Assembly: GCF_932294415.1 (NCBI RefSeq)
Contig: NC_065535.1
Coordinates: 82,667,862-82,731,861, forward strand
Length of the DNA stretch: 64,000 nt
Direction of reading: 5' to 3'
Origin: Quercus robur
Lineage: Eukaryota; Streptophyta; Magnoliopsida; Fagales; Fagaceae
Position numbers and translations under genes: made by a program. The notes under the pieces were generated by a model that ran no database searches, was not told where the DNA came from, and saw only the letters and a list, made by a program, of their open reading frames with translations. Position 1 is the first letter of the stretch; each line of letters begins with the position of its first letter. Positions 46,810 through 59,702 of the stretch are shown piece after piece.

Positions 46810-47448
46810 TTAAAGTCCTCAATATTAGTTTGTTTGGAATTGGGAATGTTTTCTCTCATAAGTTGCTCTCAAAAAAATTAATTAAAAATTATACTACAAA
46901 TAAAGTTTTATTTATTTATTAATCACTCTGAATTTAATTTAAGTAAAATTTGATTATGAAAAATTTAAAATTATACTCCAACTAAAATTCTATTACAAAA
47001 AATTTCAAGAATAAAAGTTGAGTCCTATATTCTCCTCTTTTGAGGAAATAGAGAGGAATGAATACTCCTTTCTACTCATTTTATTCCCTCTCACTTAAAT
47101 TCTCAAACAAATAAATGAATTTTTCATTCTTTTCATTAAAACTCTCAAACAAGGAAAAATAATGAATATTTTAAAATTATTCTTTCCATTTATTTCCATT
47201 TTGTTCATTTTCCTCCTCCTAGACGAGCTGTTAAAGTCCTCAGTATTAGTTTGTTAAGAATTGGGAATGTTTTCTCTCATAAGTTGCTCTAAAAAAAAAT
47301 TAATTAAAAATAAAGTTTTATTTATTTATTAATCACTCTGAATTTAATTTAAGTAAAATTTGATTATGAAAATTTTAAAATTACACTCCAACTAAAATTC
47401 TATTACAAAAAATTTCAAGAATAAAATTTGAGTCCTATATTCTCCTTT
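46619..47448 (+). repeat. Direct tandem duplication, about 410 bp unit
   Basis: Unit 1 is about 46619-47040, unit 2 about 47041-47448. They differ by scattered substitutions and a 14-16 bp indel near 46885/47305. The unit combines the 3' third of the MITE with its right flank ('gaattgggaatgttttctc', 'aattctattacaaaaaattt'). Confidence 0.9.
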
Positions 47449-49981
47449 TTGAAGTGGAGTTGTGGTGTGATTTTGTGTTAGAATCTCTTTCTCTCTTTCT
47501 TGTGTGTGTGTTTGTTTCTCAAAAAAAAAAAAAAAATGTTACAAGTGTGTGAGTGTGTCTATATATAGTTTTTAAAAGTTTTGTCAACTGACGCATTTCT
47601 TTAAAAGGAAATTGATTTTATTCATTTAGCATTCCACTCACCAAAAATTTGTATTTATGTCAAAGTATTAAAGTTTAATTACTATTTTGGTCCCTCACCT
47701 TTCCCTCATGTTTCAAAATCTTTAACACTATGACATTTTGTCAAAATAGTCCCCATCATCTAATGGTGGATATAAAAATTTAAAATGGAACATCAAAAAA
47801 AAAAAAAAAATCAAATATGGTAAAAGGTGAAATTAAATTATAATTTTTATGTTGGCTTGATGTCGCCTGTATTAAATTTTTTTTTTTAAGTGAAAAAAAA
47901 AAAAAAAAAAAATCATGCAATCTCTAATCCCACCCATTCTATCGAGCAAATGAAGAGGGTTAAGAGTGGGGGAGATCAAAATTGAGAATAAAGCATGCGA
48001 CGGTGGAGTTCAAAGACGACTTTTTAAGGTTTTAAAAAATAACAAATAAAACTTAGCTCATTTAAGTGGAATAACAGTGTCTTTGGGTTTAATTAATATA
48101 GGGTTAAGGTTTAATTTGTTACTTTTTGAAAATTTTGAGTATATTTTGTTACTTTTGAAACTTTAAGTATAAATTTGTCACTTTTTGAGACCTTGGGATT
48201 TAATGTATTACTTTTAAAATTACAATAGAATTTAATCTGTTGCAAACCTTCAAATAATGGATTTAAAATCTAATTTTTCCCTAAATTTTTTGAAAGTAGA
48301 ATAATTTTTACAAAATTAAAAATTCATCCTTCTTATTATGTCTCATTATTTAATACTTATGATTTTGTTTTTCATAAATATACAAATTAAGAAAATGTAT
48401 CAAATTAAAATGGAAAATTCTCATTTTTGGGAAAATATTATCAAAAAATATTAAGGGCTTTGACCTTATCTCATTTAAAAATTATATATGGAGTAAAAAA
48501 AAATTTTAAGAAGCAAAAGTGAAAGATATATGGAGTAAAATGAGTACTCTTTTGCCAATACACTTGTAGGTTCGTGGCATGGGAGAACTATGGTTCAAAT
48601 ATTGCATTCAACATTATTGTAACCCAATTTTCCTAATTTTTATCAAACCAGTATATGGTCCATTTCCCGGTTGAGCTGATTAGTCCAATCTGGTTTTTAA
48701 AATAGTGATTGAAATTATCAAAAAATAAAAACTTCATTTTTTTTTCTTAATAATGAAAGCCTCTCCAATGTTCTCTTCATGTTATTCTCCTTTACCATTA
48801 TATTTTTCCCTTTAACAAATGTTACTAAAATTAAGATCATATGGTTTTTTTTTTTTTTAATGAATGAAAAAGGATGCTCACATGTGTGGTCATTGCCTCC
48901 TCCCCACTCACATGAGTAGTCATTGCCTCCTCCCCACTTACACCTTATTTATGAATAGCACGGAACCACTCAAGCAATGGCAGAGTAAGATATTGATGTT
49001 AGGGGGGGATAAAATTTATAAGCCACAAAAACATGCTCAAAGATACTTGAGGCCGATCTAAATCATAAAAATTTTGATCACTTGGTGATTTAATGTTTTT
49101 TTCCAATTGAGAAGTTACTATTAAGAGAGGTTCTTTAATGTAAGTTACTGATTCGGTGAACATGTAACATTACCACCACAAAAACAAAACAAAAAAACCA
49201 CACTTTACCAGTTAATCCTATAAAAAAAAAAATTAAATCATTAACTTGCATTTTCTGCAATTCCAAATACCATAAATATAATAAAATAAAATAAAAAGAA
49301 AAGAAAAGATTATTCGAATTTTGAAAGTTCTAGGTTCACTAATCGTATTAATCTCAGGAATTTGATTCTTTGTTTCACTTATACATTTATACTCGTTTTG
49401 ATATTGTTTCATTTATACATGTTTAACTAGCCTATAAGAGGAAAGAAGACAATGATACAAGTGTCACCTACATACAAACTATGCATCTTATGCAAATTTC
49501 GTTGCTCAACCATAATCTTTTATAATCGATTTCAATTTGAATCATACTTATACCAAAACATTAATTGGTGTTTTGGCTTGATGATTAAGAGCAATTATCA
49601 TAAAATGAGCATCAAATGTTCAAATTTTTTATAATACAACATAGCATAATGTTATTATTGAAGTTTCAATAAAAAGCATAATGTTATTGATGCCATTGGT
49701 TTTTTTTTTTTTTTTTTTGTTAAATGCAATGTAAATTATGTTTGCATCAGCAACATACGGTACAATTGGTATTTACTTTTTTTGTAAATTACAGTCTAAT
49801 GACTCTAATCTAATGATAATAATAACTGGAAAATATGGTAACCTTCGGTTCAAACTGAAGGTGCCCAACAAACTCGCTCTTGGGGACAAGGTCATTGCCC
49901 TACAACACACGCAGGCCAAGACTTCAGAGAGATTTCGCTGGTCTTGAAAGAGTCAATTGTTTTACAAGTCTTGACGTAGTG
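47449..49981. other. Gene-free interval
   Basis: AT-rich with several poly-A/T runs (47520, 47797, 47893, 48847, 49701). A 25-bp repeat 'catgagtagtcattgcctcctcccc' occurs twice near 48880-48935. No coding region that I can support. Confidence 0.5.
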
Positions 49982-50011
49982 ACCGTTTGGATTGGGCAGA
50001 TTTGCGTGTGT

Positions 50012-50044
<33 letters not shown>

Positions 50045-50215
50045 GAAGCACATTTTTGTCTTTGGATCTTATGCACGGAACTCACAAACCTCTTTTTTTA
50101 CCAAAACTTTCATTAAAAATGGGTCTCACAGTACTATTCACACATTTAAAAATTATTTTGTTATAATGTTTTCAATTTTTAGTTTTCAGCAAGATAAGCG
50201 ATATCCAAACACACC
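49982..50215. mobile_element. Small MITE-like element
   Basis: Bounded by 'accgtttggattgggcag' and the inverted 'atatccaaacac', with the internal phrase 'tctcacagtactattcacac'. A poly-T run follows the left end. The duplication is not resolved. Confidence 0.6.
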
Positions 50216-50850
50216 TGTTGTGATTGTTGCAGTGAAAGCCAACACAGCGTTGTAGATAAGAAAACTGCATTATTCCAGTCCAATTAAAGAATGTTTCATG
50301 CTAATAGGTGCTCTTAGGGCAATGGGTAACAATCCATTTTAGAAAAAATTTGACACCACTTTTATGGAAAATAGAAAAACTGTCAAAATATTAATTGTTT
50401 TTTTTTCTCATAAAAACTTTTTTTAAAATTGATTATTAACAAATGTCATATTAACAAATGTCCTAAGGGCATTTATTAGCATTTCTCTTAAAGAATTTAT
50501 AATTTATTATCATAAAATTTCAACCAGTTGATACTTTATATAATTCCAACGAAATACTTTTAGGATTCAAATCCCCCTGTTGTAATTATTGAATTAAAAA
50601 AAATTAAAAATTATACATATGAAAGACTTGTAACTCCGTGTAACCGCACTTTCAATTAGTCATTAAACTCATTAAACATGACCCTGTTGCTGCTTTTTTT
50701 TTTTTTTTTTTCCCAACTTGTTTCAATGAAAGCTTCTTGATTATTAAAAAAAAAAATAAAAGTTATAAAACTCATTAGTCATTAACAAGGCTGATCCACA
50801 TGGCCACACCAAATGAACTCCCAACTGTTGTGCACAAGCTTAACTCCTTA

Positions 50851-51652
50851 GAGCATCCACACCAGCTCGTGGATACTCATCTAAAATACAAAAAATGCTC
50901 CAATTTACACATTTTACCCCAAAATCCTCCCACATCAGTTCATGTAAAAATGTCTAAATATACAAGATGTCTTGCAAAATGAACAATAACCGTGCATATA
51001 TATATACGGTTACTGTTCACCGTGTAAACAATTTTTTAATATTATTTTCTCTCCTCTGTCAAACCACTTCCCTTCCCAACCATTGCAACAACCTAGCACG
51101 CCAGAATAACCACCAAACCTAGAGCCACCAGCAAACACCGCAATCTAGCACAAAGTATTAATCAAACTCAACTGAAAATTAATCCAAAATCAACAGAAAA
51201 CCCAAAATCAACTGAAAATTAACCCAAACACATCCACAGAGATCAACATAGAGATACACTTGCTCAAAAGTGGAAAAAAAAAAACCCACAAAGATACACT
51301 TGACTGGAACGATCGGAGCTCGTGGGTCTCGCTTGATCGGAGCTCGTGGGTATGGGTCTTGCCTGATCGGAGCTAGGAAGATACAATAACTGAGCGGTGC
51401 TTGTGGATCGGAGCTAGGGAGATCTCGGTCAAATCTGATCTGGTCGGATCTGATCGGTGCTTGTGGATCGGAGCTAGGGAGATCGGTGCTTGCCTGATCA
51501 GAGCTGTGGATCGGAGCTAGGGAGATCGGTATAGAGATGATCGGAGCTAGGGAGTTGTGGATCAGAGCTGTGGATCGGTATAGACCGAGAGGGAGAGTTG
51601 ATTTAGAGAGAGAGAGAGCTTTAACAGAAAAAATGATAAAGAAAAATGGGTT

Positions 51653-51692
<40 letters not shown>

Positions 51693-52078
51693 TATCAGAA
51701 AAATGAGAAAGAAAATGGGTTCAGAGAGAGAGAGAGAGCGAGAGAGAGCTTTAACAGAAAAATGAGAAAGAAAATGGGTTCAGAGAGAGAGAGAGAAAGA
51801 GAGAGAGCTTTATCAGATAAATGAGAGAATGAGAAAGAAAATGGGTTCAGAGAAAGAGAGAAAGAGAGAGAGGGCTTTATCAGATAAATGAGAGAATGCG
51901 CGCGTAGGTTGTTGAGGAAATAATAAAAAAATTGAGAATATCGATTATTTTAATAAAAGAGGTGTTAAAATAGATGAACTGATGTGGGTATTTTGTAAAA
52001 GTGAAGGTGTAAAATAGAAAAAGTAGGTTTTTAGTGTAAAAATAGATGTGTAAAATGCATGGACTGATGTGGTTGCTC
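50851..52078. mobile_element. Harbinger-type MITE, 1.2 kb, with repetitive interior
   Basis: Ends GAGCATCCACACCAG and (inverted) GAGCAACCACATCAG, flanked by TTA at 50848-50850 and 52079-52081. The interior has 'gatcggagctagggag' tandem units (about 51310-51575) and a GA-rich block (51600-51890) with four to five copies of a 60-80 bp unit containing 'agaaaatgggttcagaga'. A 158-codon proline-rich frame on the minus strand is a translation of this repeat and not a gene. Confidence 0.85.
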
Positions 52079-52081
52079 TTA

Positions 52082-54523
52082 ATGGTATGTTTACTGTTTA
52101 GTTGGGATGATTTCAAGGAGGATGGAAAAAAAATGAGAGAGGAAAATATGAGAGAAAATGGTTAGGAGGAGGGGAAAGAGAAAAGTGGTGGGGCCTGAGA
52201 GTTTTCACCCAAACCCACCAAAACTCAATCCCCCCCACCCACCCAGCCCGCACGGGGGCGGGAGAATATAGAGGAGGAAAATAGTTGCTATCAAATGATT
52301 GAATTACCCTCTCTTACGAGCTGGATGTGGTTGCTATTTTACTTTTTTTTTTTGTTTTGTGGACGAGTGATACAATTAAGTGGGTGCTTCTTCCATTTTG
52401 CTCTTCTTCTTCTTCTTCTTTTCTCTTCATTTTTTCTCCTTTTTTTTTAAGGTTTATTGGATTTTTTTTTTTTTTTTTTATAACTTTGCTCTTCTTCTTC
52501 TTTTCTCTTCATTTTTCTCTTTTTTTTTGTTTTTTTTTTTTTTAAGGTTTAATTGGATATAATTTTTTTTTTCTAGATATGATTTTTCTTTTTTAATAAG
52601 TTTGAGTGATTACTTATTTCTTTTTGTTGGTTGTTTGCCACTTTTTTTATAATAAAAAAAATAGGTATCATTTTTTAATATGGGCATATGAGTTAATTTA
52701 TACAAACACTTTTTTTTCATCCCTTAACTTTTCCACCCTTAACCAAATACAAATGAGGCTAACTAAAATCTCTTCTATCCTCCCACTTTTTTATCCCCTT
52801 CCTATCTTTTATCCTCCTACTTTCCATCTCCTCAACCAAACAGAGCTAAAAAGATTGATGATTCAATCTCCAATCAATGCACACAATTCACATATGGGAA
52901 AGATTTCCAACTTTTTCCCAACGTGCTCAAGTGACAGATTGTGACACTCACATTTATATAAATCCGCGACTAATATTACTTTTATTTCTTTGGCAAAAAA
53001 AAAAAAAAAAACCCCACTTTTATTTACCCCTTTCACAAGTTGCAAAGGACCAGCTCCCCCCATAACCATATTTTGCAAAGACCAACAAGACTGAAGATAC
53101 AAGACGTGGGGACAGAATCATATAATGAAAACGAGTGAGCCTAATGAAATAAACAAGATCCTCTCCATTTTAAGATTTTATTTACTGGATCTGCCAATGT
53201 ACAAAGTGCCACATCAATTTAAAATTTTTAAATAACCTGACACTAAATAAACCTTTAAATTTGTAATATATAGCCTGAACCAAAAAATGAATCATTTGAG
53301 AATGAGAAATAGAACGTATAAAAGGAGAAGAAAATGCAAACACTCTGCAATTTTTCAAAGTAACAATATAAAGCACATTGCCAATTGACCTTGAAATCAA
53401 AATAAACTTCCAACAGAGAATTCATGGGGAGGGGCAGACGAAATCTCCAAAAACAAAACTTGCCACAAATATGACAGAGAGAAAAATGACATAGTAGGCT
53501 TTATGAATCCTTTTTTCCTTCACAAACAAAGCAACATAGCATGGATGAACAGGAAAACAAATAAGAAGAATCCTGAGAGAGGTAACTTAGGATCTAACCC
53601 AAAGACAACGGTATGCAAGGCAAGATTAAAAACAAATCAAAAATCTCTAATAGCTGCAATGAATGTGACTCATTAGAAAATCTCAAGGTTTAAACTACAA
53701 TCATTTAGAAGCCCCAAAATAAAAGCGAGAACAAGAGTGAATTGACAGAACTTAGGATGAGAAAGACTCAAGAGAGAAAAGCATTGCCCTTTTCTTATCA
53801 AAAAGAAAAAAGAAAACAAAGGCATTGCCCTTTTTGACATTACAAACAGTGAATAAATTCTCACTTCATTGCAATAGAATAAATAAAGTAACAAATTCCT
53901 TGAAGATGGAAATTGATCACAGCCTATAGCTTCTAGTTAAACATATATCAAAGCATACAAAGCAACTGACTCTCCTTTTGAATGTAAATTGAAATAAGAT
54001 ATCACATTCTATCACTGCTAGCTTCCTAAATATCAAAATATATCTTATTAATAATGCATTTCCTCTCAGAATATGGCACATTGATAAATTTGGAGTATTG
54101 CACATTGCTTAGCAAGAAATGCTATAGAATCCACCTAGTTTTCTTGAAAAGAATGTATCCGTAAGGCACTGTAGGTGACATTATCCATGGAATTCTAAGC
54201 AATCAAACAACAAGAAGACATTATAAAACTCTGAAAAGTGAATGAAAGCAGTTCAAAGTATCCATAAGGCACTATAGGTAACATAAATTAACTCTGAAAT
54301 CCCAATAACACGTAGTAACCCCTACTAAAACTAAAATGAGTGCAAAAAGAAATAGACATAGAACATAAATAAATAGTTCAGAATAAGCCTAATAACACAT
54401 ATCCAATAAACAAAAACTGCCTCTCAAGTCTCACCACACTCAATTTTCTCGATCTCTTTGATCCCAATCCAATCGCCCTTTCCTTTCCTTCCTTCTAAGC
54501 AAACAAAATAAAACAAATAAGAA
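52082..54523. other. Gene-free interval and 3' flank of the translocator gene
   Basis: Long pyrimidine tracts (TTC/T runs) at 52345-52570. The remainder, 52900-54500, is AT-rich and without a supported gene. The last few hundred bases are the likely 3' UTR and downstream flank of the minus-strand gene that ends at 54524. Confidence 0.5.
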
Positions 54524-55564
54524 TCAATCTTGTGTTTCAGTCTTCTTTCCAGTTCCTTCCCCTTCTTTCTCCTCCAACAATCTGCCGGCCTCCTCATCAG
54601 CCTGTTGCACCTTTTTCTGCGCCTCGGCCGCCTTAAGAGCCTGCAACTTGGAATGATTGTAATACGCCACACCCAGAAATGCCAATCCATACCCAAACAA
54701 ATTAATAGGGGTCACAGTGTCCTTAATCACCGACCAAGAGAAAGCGATCAACAGCCAGTCCTTAACAACACCGGCCACATTCATTGTCAAAGCCGAAGTC
54801 TTCCCCACCAGCAAAAACACAGCCAAATTCAGAGCAAAAGCGCAGAGCGAATTTGTCCCGAAGATAACAAAATCGAGATGGAAACTCGAGGTGTCTCTCA
54901 ACAAAGGGTACTCCATAACCACCCAAGGGAAACACAAGAAAACAAGACAACAAGGCGCAACATAGTAAAGCGAAGTGATGGGGTTCAAACTAATACCTCT
55001 GGAATTCAACAAAATCTGGATCATCACCAAACGGGTGGCCTCAAAAGCCACAGCCAACAGCTGCAACATGACCCCAAAAGAATCGAACTTTGCCTCCCCA
55101 TAAGCCGCGATTGCGACACCGACACTGATCGAGAGCATGTTGACCATGGTGTCGGATTTGAAAGAGTCCTTTTTGAACAAAACCCCGATGGAGTAAACCG
55201 CGACGGGCATGAGAGCCTTGAGCATTTGGATGAAGGAGACGGAGAGGTAGATGTAGGTGGAGTTGGAGAACCAGAGGGAAAGGGAGTAGAGAGCTCCAAT
55301 GGGTACCACAGATTTGAGGTAAAGGTCACGAGTCATGGTGGATGGGAGTTCCACGACCTTGAAAACTTTGACGAGAAGGTAGGCGAGGAAGGAACAGAAG
55401 GACATGTGGATCATGGTGAGTGAGATCGGGAATGGCCAGTTGTAGAGCTTGCGGTCGAGGATGTACTTGTTGTACACGATGACGGAGAAGCTGAGGAAGA
55501 TCCAGATTGCTACGTAGGTGTAGGAGAGAAGGACCTTTTTCACAACACTTTCGGAAAGTGCCAT
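54524..55564 (-). CDS. Nucleotide-sugar/phosphate translocator, KT group (UDP-arabinofuranose transporter-like)
   Basis: Golgi/ER antiporter of the drug/metabolite transporter superfamily, TPT domain. Single exon, 346 residues, the usual length. Seen: an N-terminal [20 protein letters not shown] helix, [49 protein letters not shown], the conserved [26 protein letters not shown], the KT motif in [18 protein letters not shown] and a cytosolic Lys/Glu-rich tail with [12 protein letters not shown]. About ten membrane helices. The sequence is closest in my judgement to the Arabidopsis UAfT group (At5g11230, At5g25400, At2g25520, At4g32390), which moves UDP-arabinofuranose into the Golgi for wall polymers. 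The exact substrate is an inference. The CDS is GC-richer than its surroundings, as expected for a conserved intronless gene. Confidence 0.93.
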   Translation of the reverse strand: MALSESVVKKVLLSYTYVAIWIFLSFSVIVYNKYILDRKLYNWPFPISLTMIHMSFCSFLAYLLVKVFKVVELPSTMTRDLYLKSVVPIGALYSLSLWFSNSTYIYLSVSFIQMLKALMPVAVYSIGVLFKKDSFKSDTMVNMLSISVGVAIAAYGEAKFDSFGVMLQLLAVAFEATRLVMIQILLNSRGISLNPITSLYYVAPCCLVFLCFPWVVMEYPLLRDTSSFHLDFVIFGTNSLCAFALNLAVFLLVGKTSALTMNVAGVVKDWLLIAFSWSVIKDTVTPINLFGYGLAFLGVAYYNHSKLQALKAAEAQKKVQQADEEAGRLLEEKEGEGTGKKTETQD

Positions 55565-55850
55565 TTTTTTTTGTGTTTGAGTTTTGTAAGATTTGGGAAA
55601 AATGGGAAACCCTTACCTGAAAATTGAGAAAATTTTGAGGTTTGGGGATGTGGGGGTGGGGGGTGAAGGGTTAAGGTTTGCTTTTTAAGATGGTTTGTGG
55701 AGATTTGAGAGATTTGGGTTAGGTTTGTGTCTTTGTAGGGGTGAAGACTTTGAACGAGATGAGATCAGAGAAGACTTGTTGGGAGAAGAAAGAGGTGTGA
55801 AGGAGAGAGGAGTAAGGAGTAACAGTTTGAGTAGAAGAATATGGGCTTAA
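55565..55850 (-). promoter_or_regulatory. Probable 5' UTR and promoter of the translocator gene
   Basis: CT/CA-rich on the coding strand, with few ATGs, ending in CACAAAAAAAAATGGC around the start codon. I do not see a confident TATA box. Confidence 0.35.
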
Positions 55851-58375
55851 AAGTTAATGGGCTTTTATTGTGCTCATTAACCTAGTACTTTTTTTTTAAT
55901 CAAAAAATTAGAGTACTTAATTTTAGAAAATCTATTTTTTTTTAAATGAATAATAAGACAATTTTAGGAAAAATCTATTTAATTGGAAATAACCCTTTTT
56001 TGGGTATGTCATCAAGCGACTGATTTCTTAATAAAGATAATCACTAAGATATAGCTAAGCATGAAGACAGATTTAGAAAGAGAACATCTAGGTAGAATAA
56101 AATATCATAATAACTTCACAATATCTTTATTTTTAATTAGGATGGATTTCAGTCTCTTTTTTTTTTAAAGAAATTTACACCTTAATTATTATGAAAATAT
56201 ACCTTATCACTTTCTTTACCGGTTGAATTCATTTGGATCCCAACTTGATACAAAGTTACAAACAGCCAAGAGTAAAGACATTTAGTGGTTTATGAATTTT
56301 TTTCGATTAATTTTTATGTGCTTTCAAACTTCTTTTAATGCAAAACGGTGTCGCAATTAAGAAGAAAAATCGTTAAAGAAGTAGTCACAGACTTAACTGC
56401 AAATTGTTTGTATAATTTAATAGCATATTTAATAAAGAAGACCTTTTTTTTTTTTTTTTTTTTGGAGAAATAAAAACAAACATAAAATTAGATGTAAATG
56501 CACGAACCAGAAAAAATAAAGAAGTAATGAATAAAACGTATTAGATCTTGCAAATAAAGTCAAAGAAGCTGGCGACTCGATCGTACCAGATTTTTTTGCA
56601 AGCCCAATCCAAAATAGCCACCTAAGACGTTGACAGATCAACAAAATGGAGGTGAAAAATCGACCACATGATAATAAATCCCTTCTGCCGAGAAATGCTG
56701 TCGACAAAAATTTTTATAATAATTTAACAACAAATTTTATATGGTATATTATTATTTACTGTTGTTAGTGAGTAAAAAAATGTTTTCAATAATAGATTTA
56801 CTGTTATTAGTGTTTATAAAAATAATATAGACATAACACTTCTCTTGTTATATAATACAGAGTACTATTTTATATTGGGTCCGATAAAGATGCCGAATAT
56901 TTGTTAACAAACCATTTTTAAAAAGTTTTGATTTTATTTTTAGAGAAGATCTAAAAAAAATAATTTAAAGAATTAGTTTTTTTTTCTTATAAAATGTTTC
57001 TAAAACTATTTTCTTTTCTTTAACAATAAGCCCTTTTCTTTTAGAAACTTAAAGATAAGCCCTTGATAGAACTACACCTGTCCCATATTTTTGTTTTTTG
57101 TTTTTTTTAGAGAAGTCCCATATTTTTGTTTGGGGGCCTCAATTAGGCAAATTAAGACCTTTTTTTTCTTTTTCTTTTTCTTTTTCCTTTTTTTTTTTTT
57201 TTTTTTGGATGAATAAGTTAGGAATGATTGAAAGTGTAAACAAAGCCAGCTTGAAATATTGGGCGGAGAAAGGTGACAGTTTTATTGCGTGATTGACATT
57301 GTTTCTTCTCACATGAGACTTGCTTTGAATTTCGCAAGTGAAATGTTAACGCCCCTTTGCATAGTTTTGCAAAAGTAGTAGATTGGAATTGCAGAAAGTG
57401 TACATGGAAGAAAATAAAAATTAATTGAAGAAGATCACATTTACTTTGTTTGTGATGACTAAAACGTAATGAGTCTTCCTTAGTTTAGTGCGTGTTTAGC
57501 GCGCATAGAGGTGTGTCCCACAAGTTCATCTAGCCATTGATTAAACAATGTGTATATATATCTTGAACTCCACTAATACATTGACATTTTGCCACACTCA
57601 GAACGAGGTGGAAGAGTCTTCCCTTTCATCTAAAACGATCTCACTACTTTTCAACTCATCCAATGGCTGTGGATGGGATGCTCATGCCCACCAAAATGGA
57701 CAACTAAAAATAGTGTGAGAAGCAAGTGTAGAAGAAACAAGTAATATGTAGCTTTCTTTGCCAAACTTGTACCCAAAAAATAAATAAACAATTATGGCAC
57801 TTGTATCAAATATGTGACCAAAAAAACTAAGAGTCCTAATGGCCGTCTATGAAGTATGGATCGGGGATTTAGATAGGAGGAATTACCGTAAGGAGTAAGG
57901 ACTCAATCGGACGAGAATAATAAAGTGTTTGGTCATAATTTACTTACAAGAAATGAAGAACCTACTTTCTAGATTGATGATCAACTTGTGGGGGTTTGTC
58001 TCAATTCCTCTCTAAAGGTTAGGTTAGAATGTTTTAAATGAAGAAGAAACTAGCTTAGTGATTTTAAGTATTGAGAATATATTGTTTAAAGATTGAGTAT
58101 ATATATATTTTATAAGCAATTATTGGTGGGGTTCATCTACACTTTCCTACAAAGGGGAAGTTTTGACAATCTATTATCCCCTCAAGTCGGGGATGTGAAT
58201 GTAGGGTAGGCTCTTCAAGGCTACAAGTGAAAGTTCCCTATCTTGTAATTTTGAATTTTAAATTACTAGTAGGTATGTAGAAGTAAATAGTACATGTGAT
58301 AGGTTTTCACATTAAAACGTCATTTTGCCCAACCTAATATTGAATAAAATATTACATTCAAACACGTTGTGGTAG
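55851..58375. other. Gene-free interval
   Basis: AT-rich. A degenerate relative of the palindromic MITE family may lie at about 56694-56845 ('aaatgctgtcgacaaaaatttttataataa' ... 'agacataacacttctctt'). Poly-T runs at 56445 and 57190. No coding region supported. Confidence 0.45.
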
Positions 58376-58895
58376 TAAGGTTGTGCATTAAACTCACGAA
58401 CCAATTGCAACCAATTCGACCCAACCTAACTTGATGTCTCGAGTTGGTTTTTGTGAGTTGATGGATTAGGTTAGGTTGAAATTTTATTTTGAATCTTGGG
58501 TCAGGTTAGATTTGGGTTTACATTTTTTTTAACCCATCGACATAACCCGACCCACCATGTAAATAAGTTTATTTTTATTATCTTTATTTTAGTTTTCTAG
58601 TTTGATTAATTTTGTTATTTTAAGAATTAGTTTTGATAACTTTGGAATATAAATTAAGCATATTATATGAATTGTAATAGTTTATTGATACAAGTGTTTA
58701 AATAGTTTATGAAAACCAAATTTTTACAATGTATAAAACATGTATGCACAATCCTCCTACTCATATGGGTTTGGTTCGATTGGTTTCTATACATGTGATA
58801 AGTTTGATTGAATTAAAAATTTCTCAAGACAATGATAAGTAGGGTTGAAAAAACCTACCAACCAAATCCAACCCATGCACACCTCTAATTATGGG
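58376..58895. mobile_element. Probable hAT-like non-autonomous element
   Basis: Left end 'ggttgtgcattaaactcacg' and right end (inverted) 'aattagaggtgtgcatgggt', with an interior repeating 'aacccgacccaacc'-type words in both orientations. No coding capacity. The ends are approximate. Confidence 0.5.
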
Positions 58896-59531
58896 TGGCC
58901 CTGTCCTAATTAGCTTACTATTCATATGTTCGCTTACTACCAATCTCCAAATTTCAGCCCTCATTCTAGGAAGATGTAACTGCTCCTAGCTTCCACTTTC
59001 TTGGGCAAAAGAAGTGGAACTGTAAACTTTTTAACCGAATCGGACTATTTGACCATTTTGATAGGATGCTACCTCAATTTTAGCACAAAAAGTTACGATG
59101 AAGCAACTGTTCAATTTCTTAGATTTGCATTGCTATAAGAGAAATACATTTGCCACAACCAACTTGGATTGCAAGGGCCTGTAAGTCCTCCTTCCTCCTT
59201 GAGCTCTTAATATTCTGTGTCTTTCCTCTCCCGCACAACTGATAATGTTATCAGCATGCTAGGAAGTGTGAGATTTGCAAGTAATGAGATGACTAGAGAA
59301 GCAAAAATGACTTCATTATACATTTTACTACATAAACCTTAGAAACTAATATATCACTGATCACTAAATTTTTTTTTTTTTTTTTAAATCAGGCATTTAT
59401 TTATTAATTGTTGAAGTAATACAAATCACACACACAAAATAAGACATTTATCTTGAAACCAATTACATTCATTGTCATGTCAACTTATAAGTTCTTTTAT
59501 GAAATTCGTAGTAGTTTTAGCATTTTCTTAT

Positions 59532-59702
59532 GAGAGATGCTACGTCTACAACATTTTTATAACAAATCATAGATGGTTAGTTGTTATTGGTTCAAATTTC
59601 AAACTAACGCTAAGCTTACTTTTTTTCCCCAACAATAACAACTAGTAATAACTTGCCACTTAGGATTTATTGTAAAAATGTTGTAAACATATCATTTCTC
59701 TT
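59532..59702. mobile_element. Palindromic MITE, well-preserved copy
   Basis: Arms 'gagatgctacgtctacaac' and (inverted) 'gagaaatgatatgtttacaac', with the inner inverted pair 'gttgttattgg' / 'caataacaac'. The whole 170 bp can fold into one hairpin. Same family as 32743-32910. Confidence 0.85.

Noticed and set aside
51179-51655. 158-codon proline-rich frame
   Set aside because: Encoded by repeated 'atcggagctaggga' units within a MITE.
54530-55423. 297-codon frame on the plus strand
   Set aside because: Antisense shadow of the translocator CDS, which has the conserved protein and correct length.
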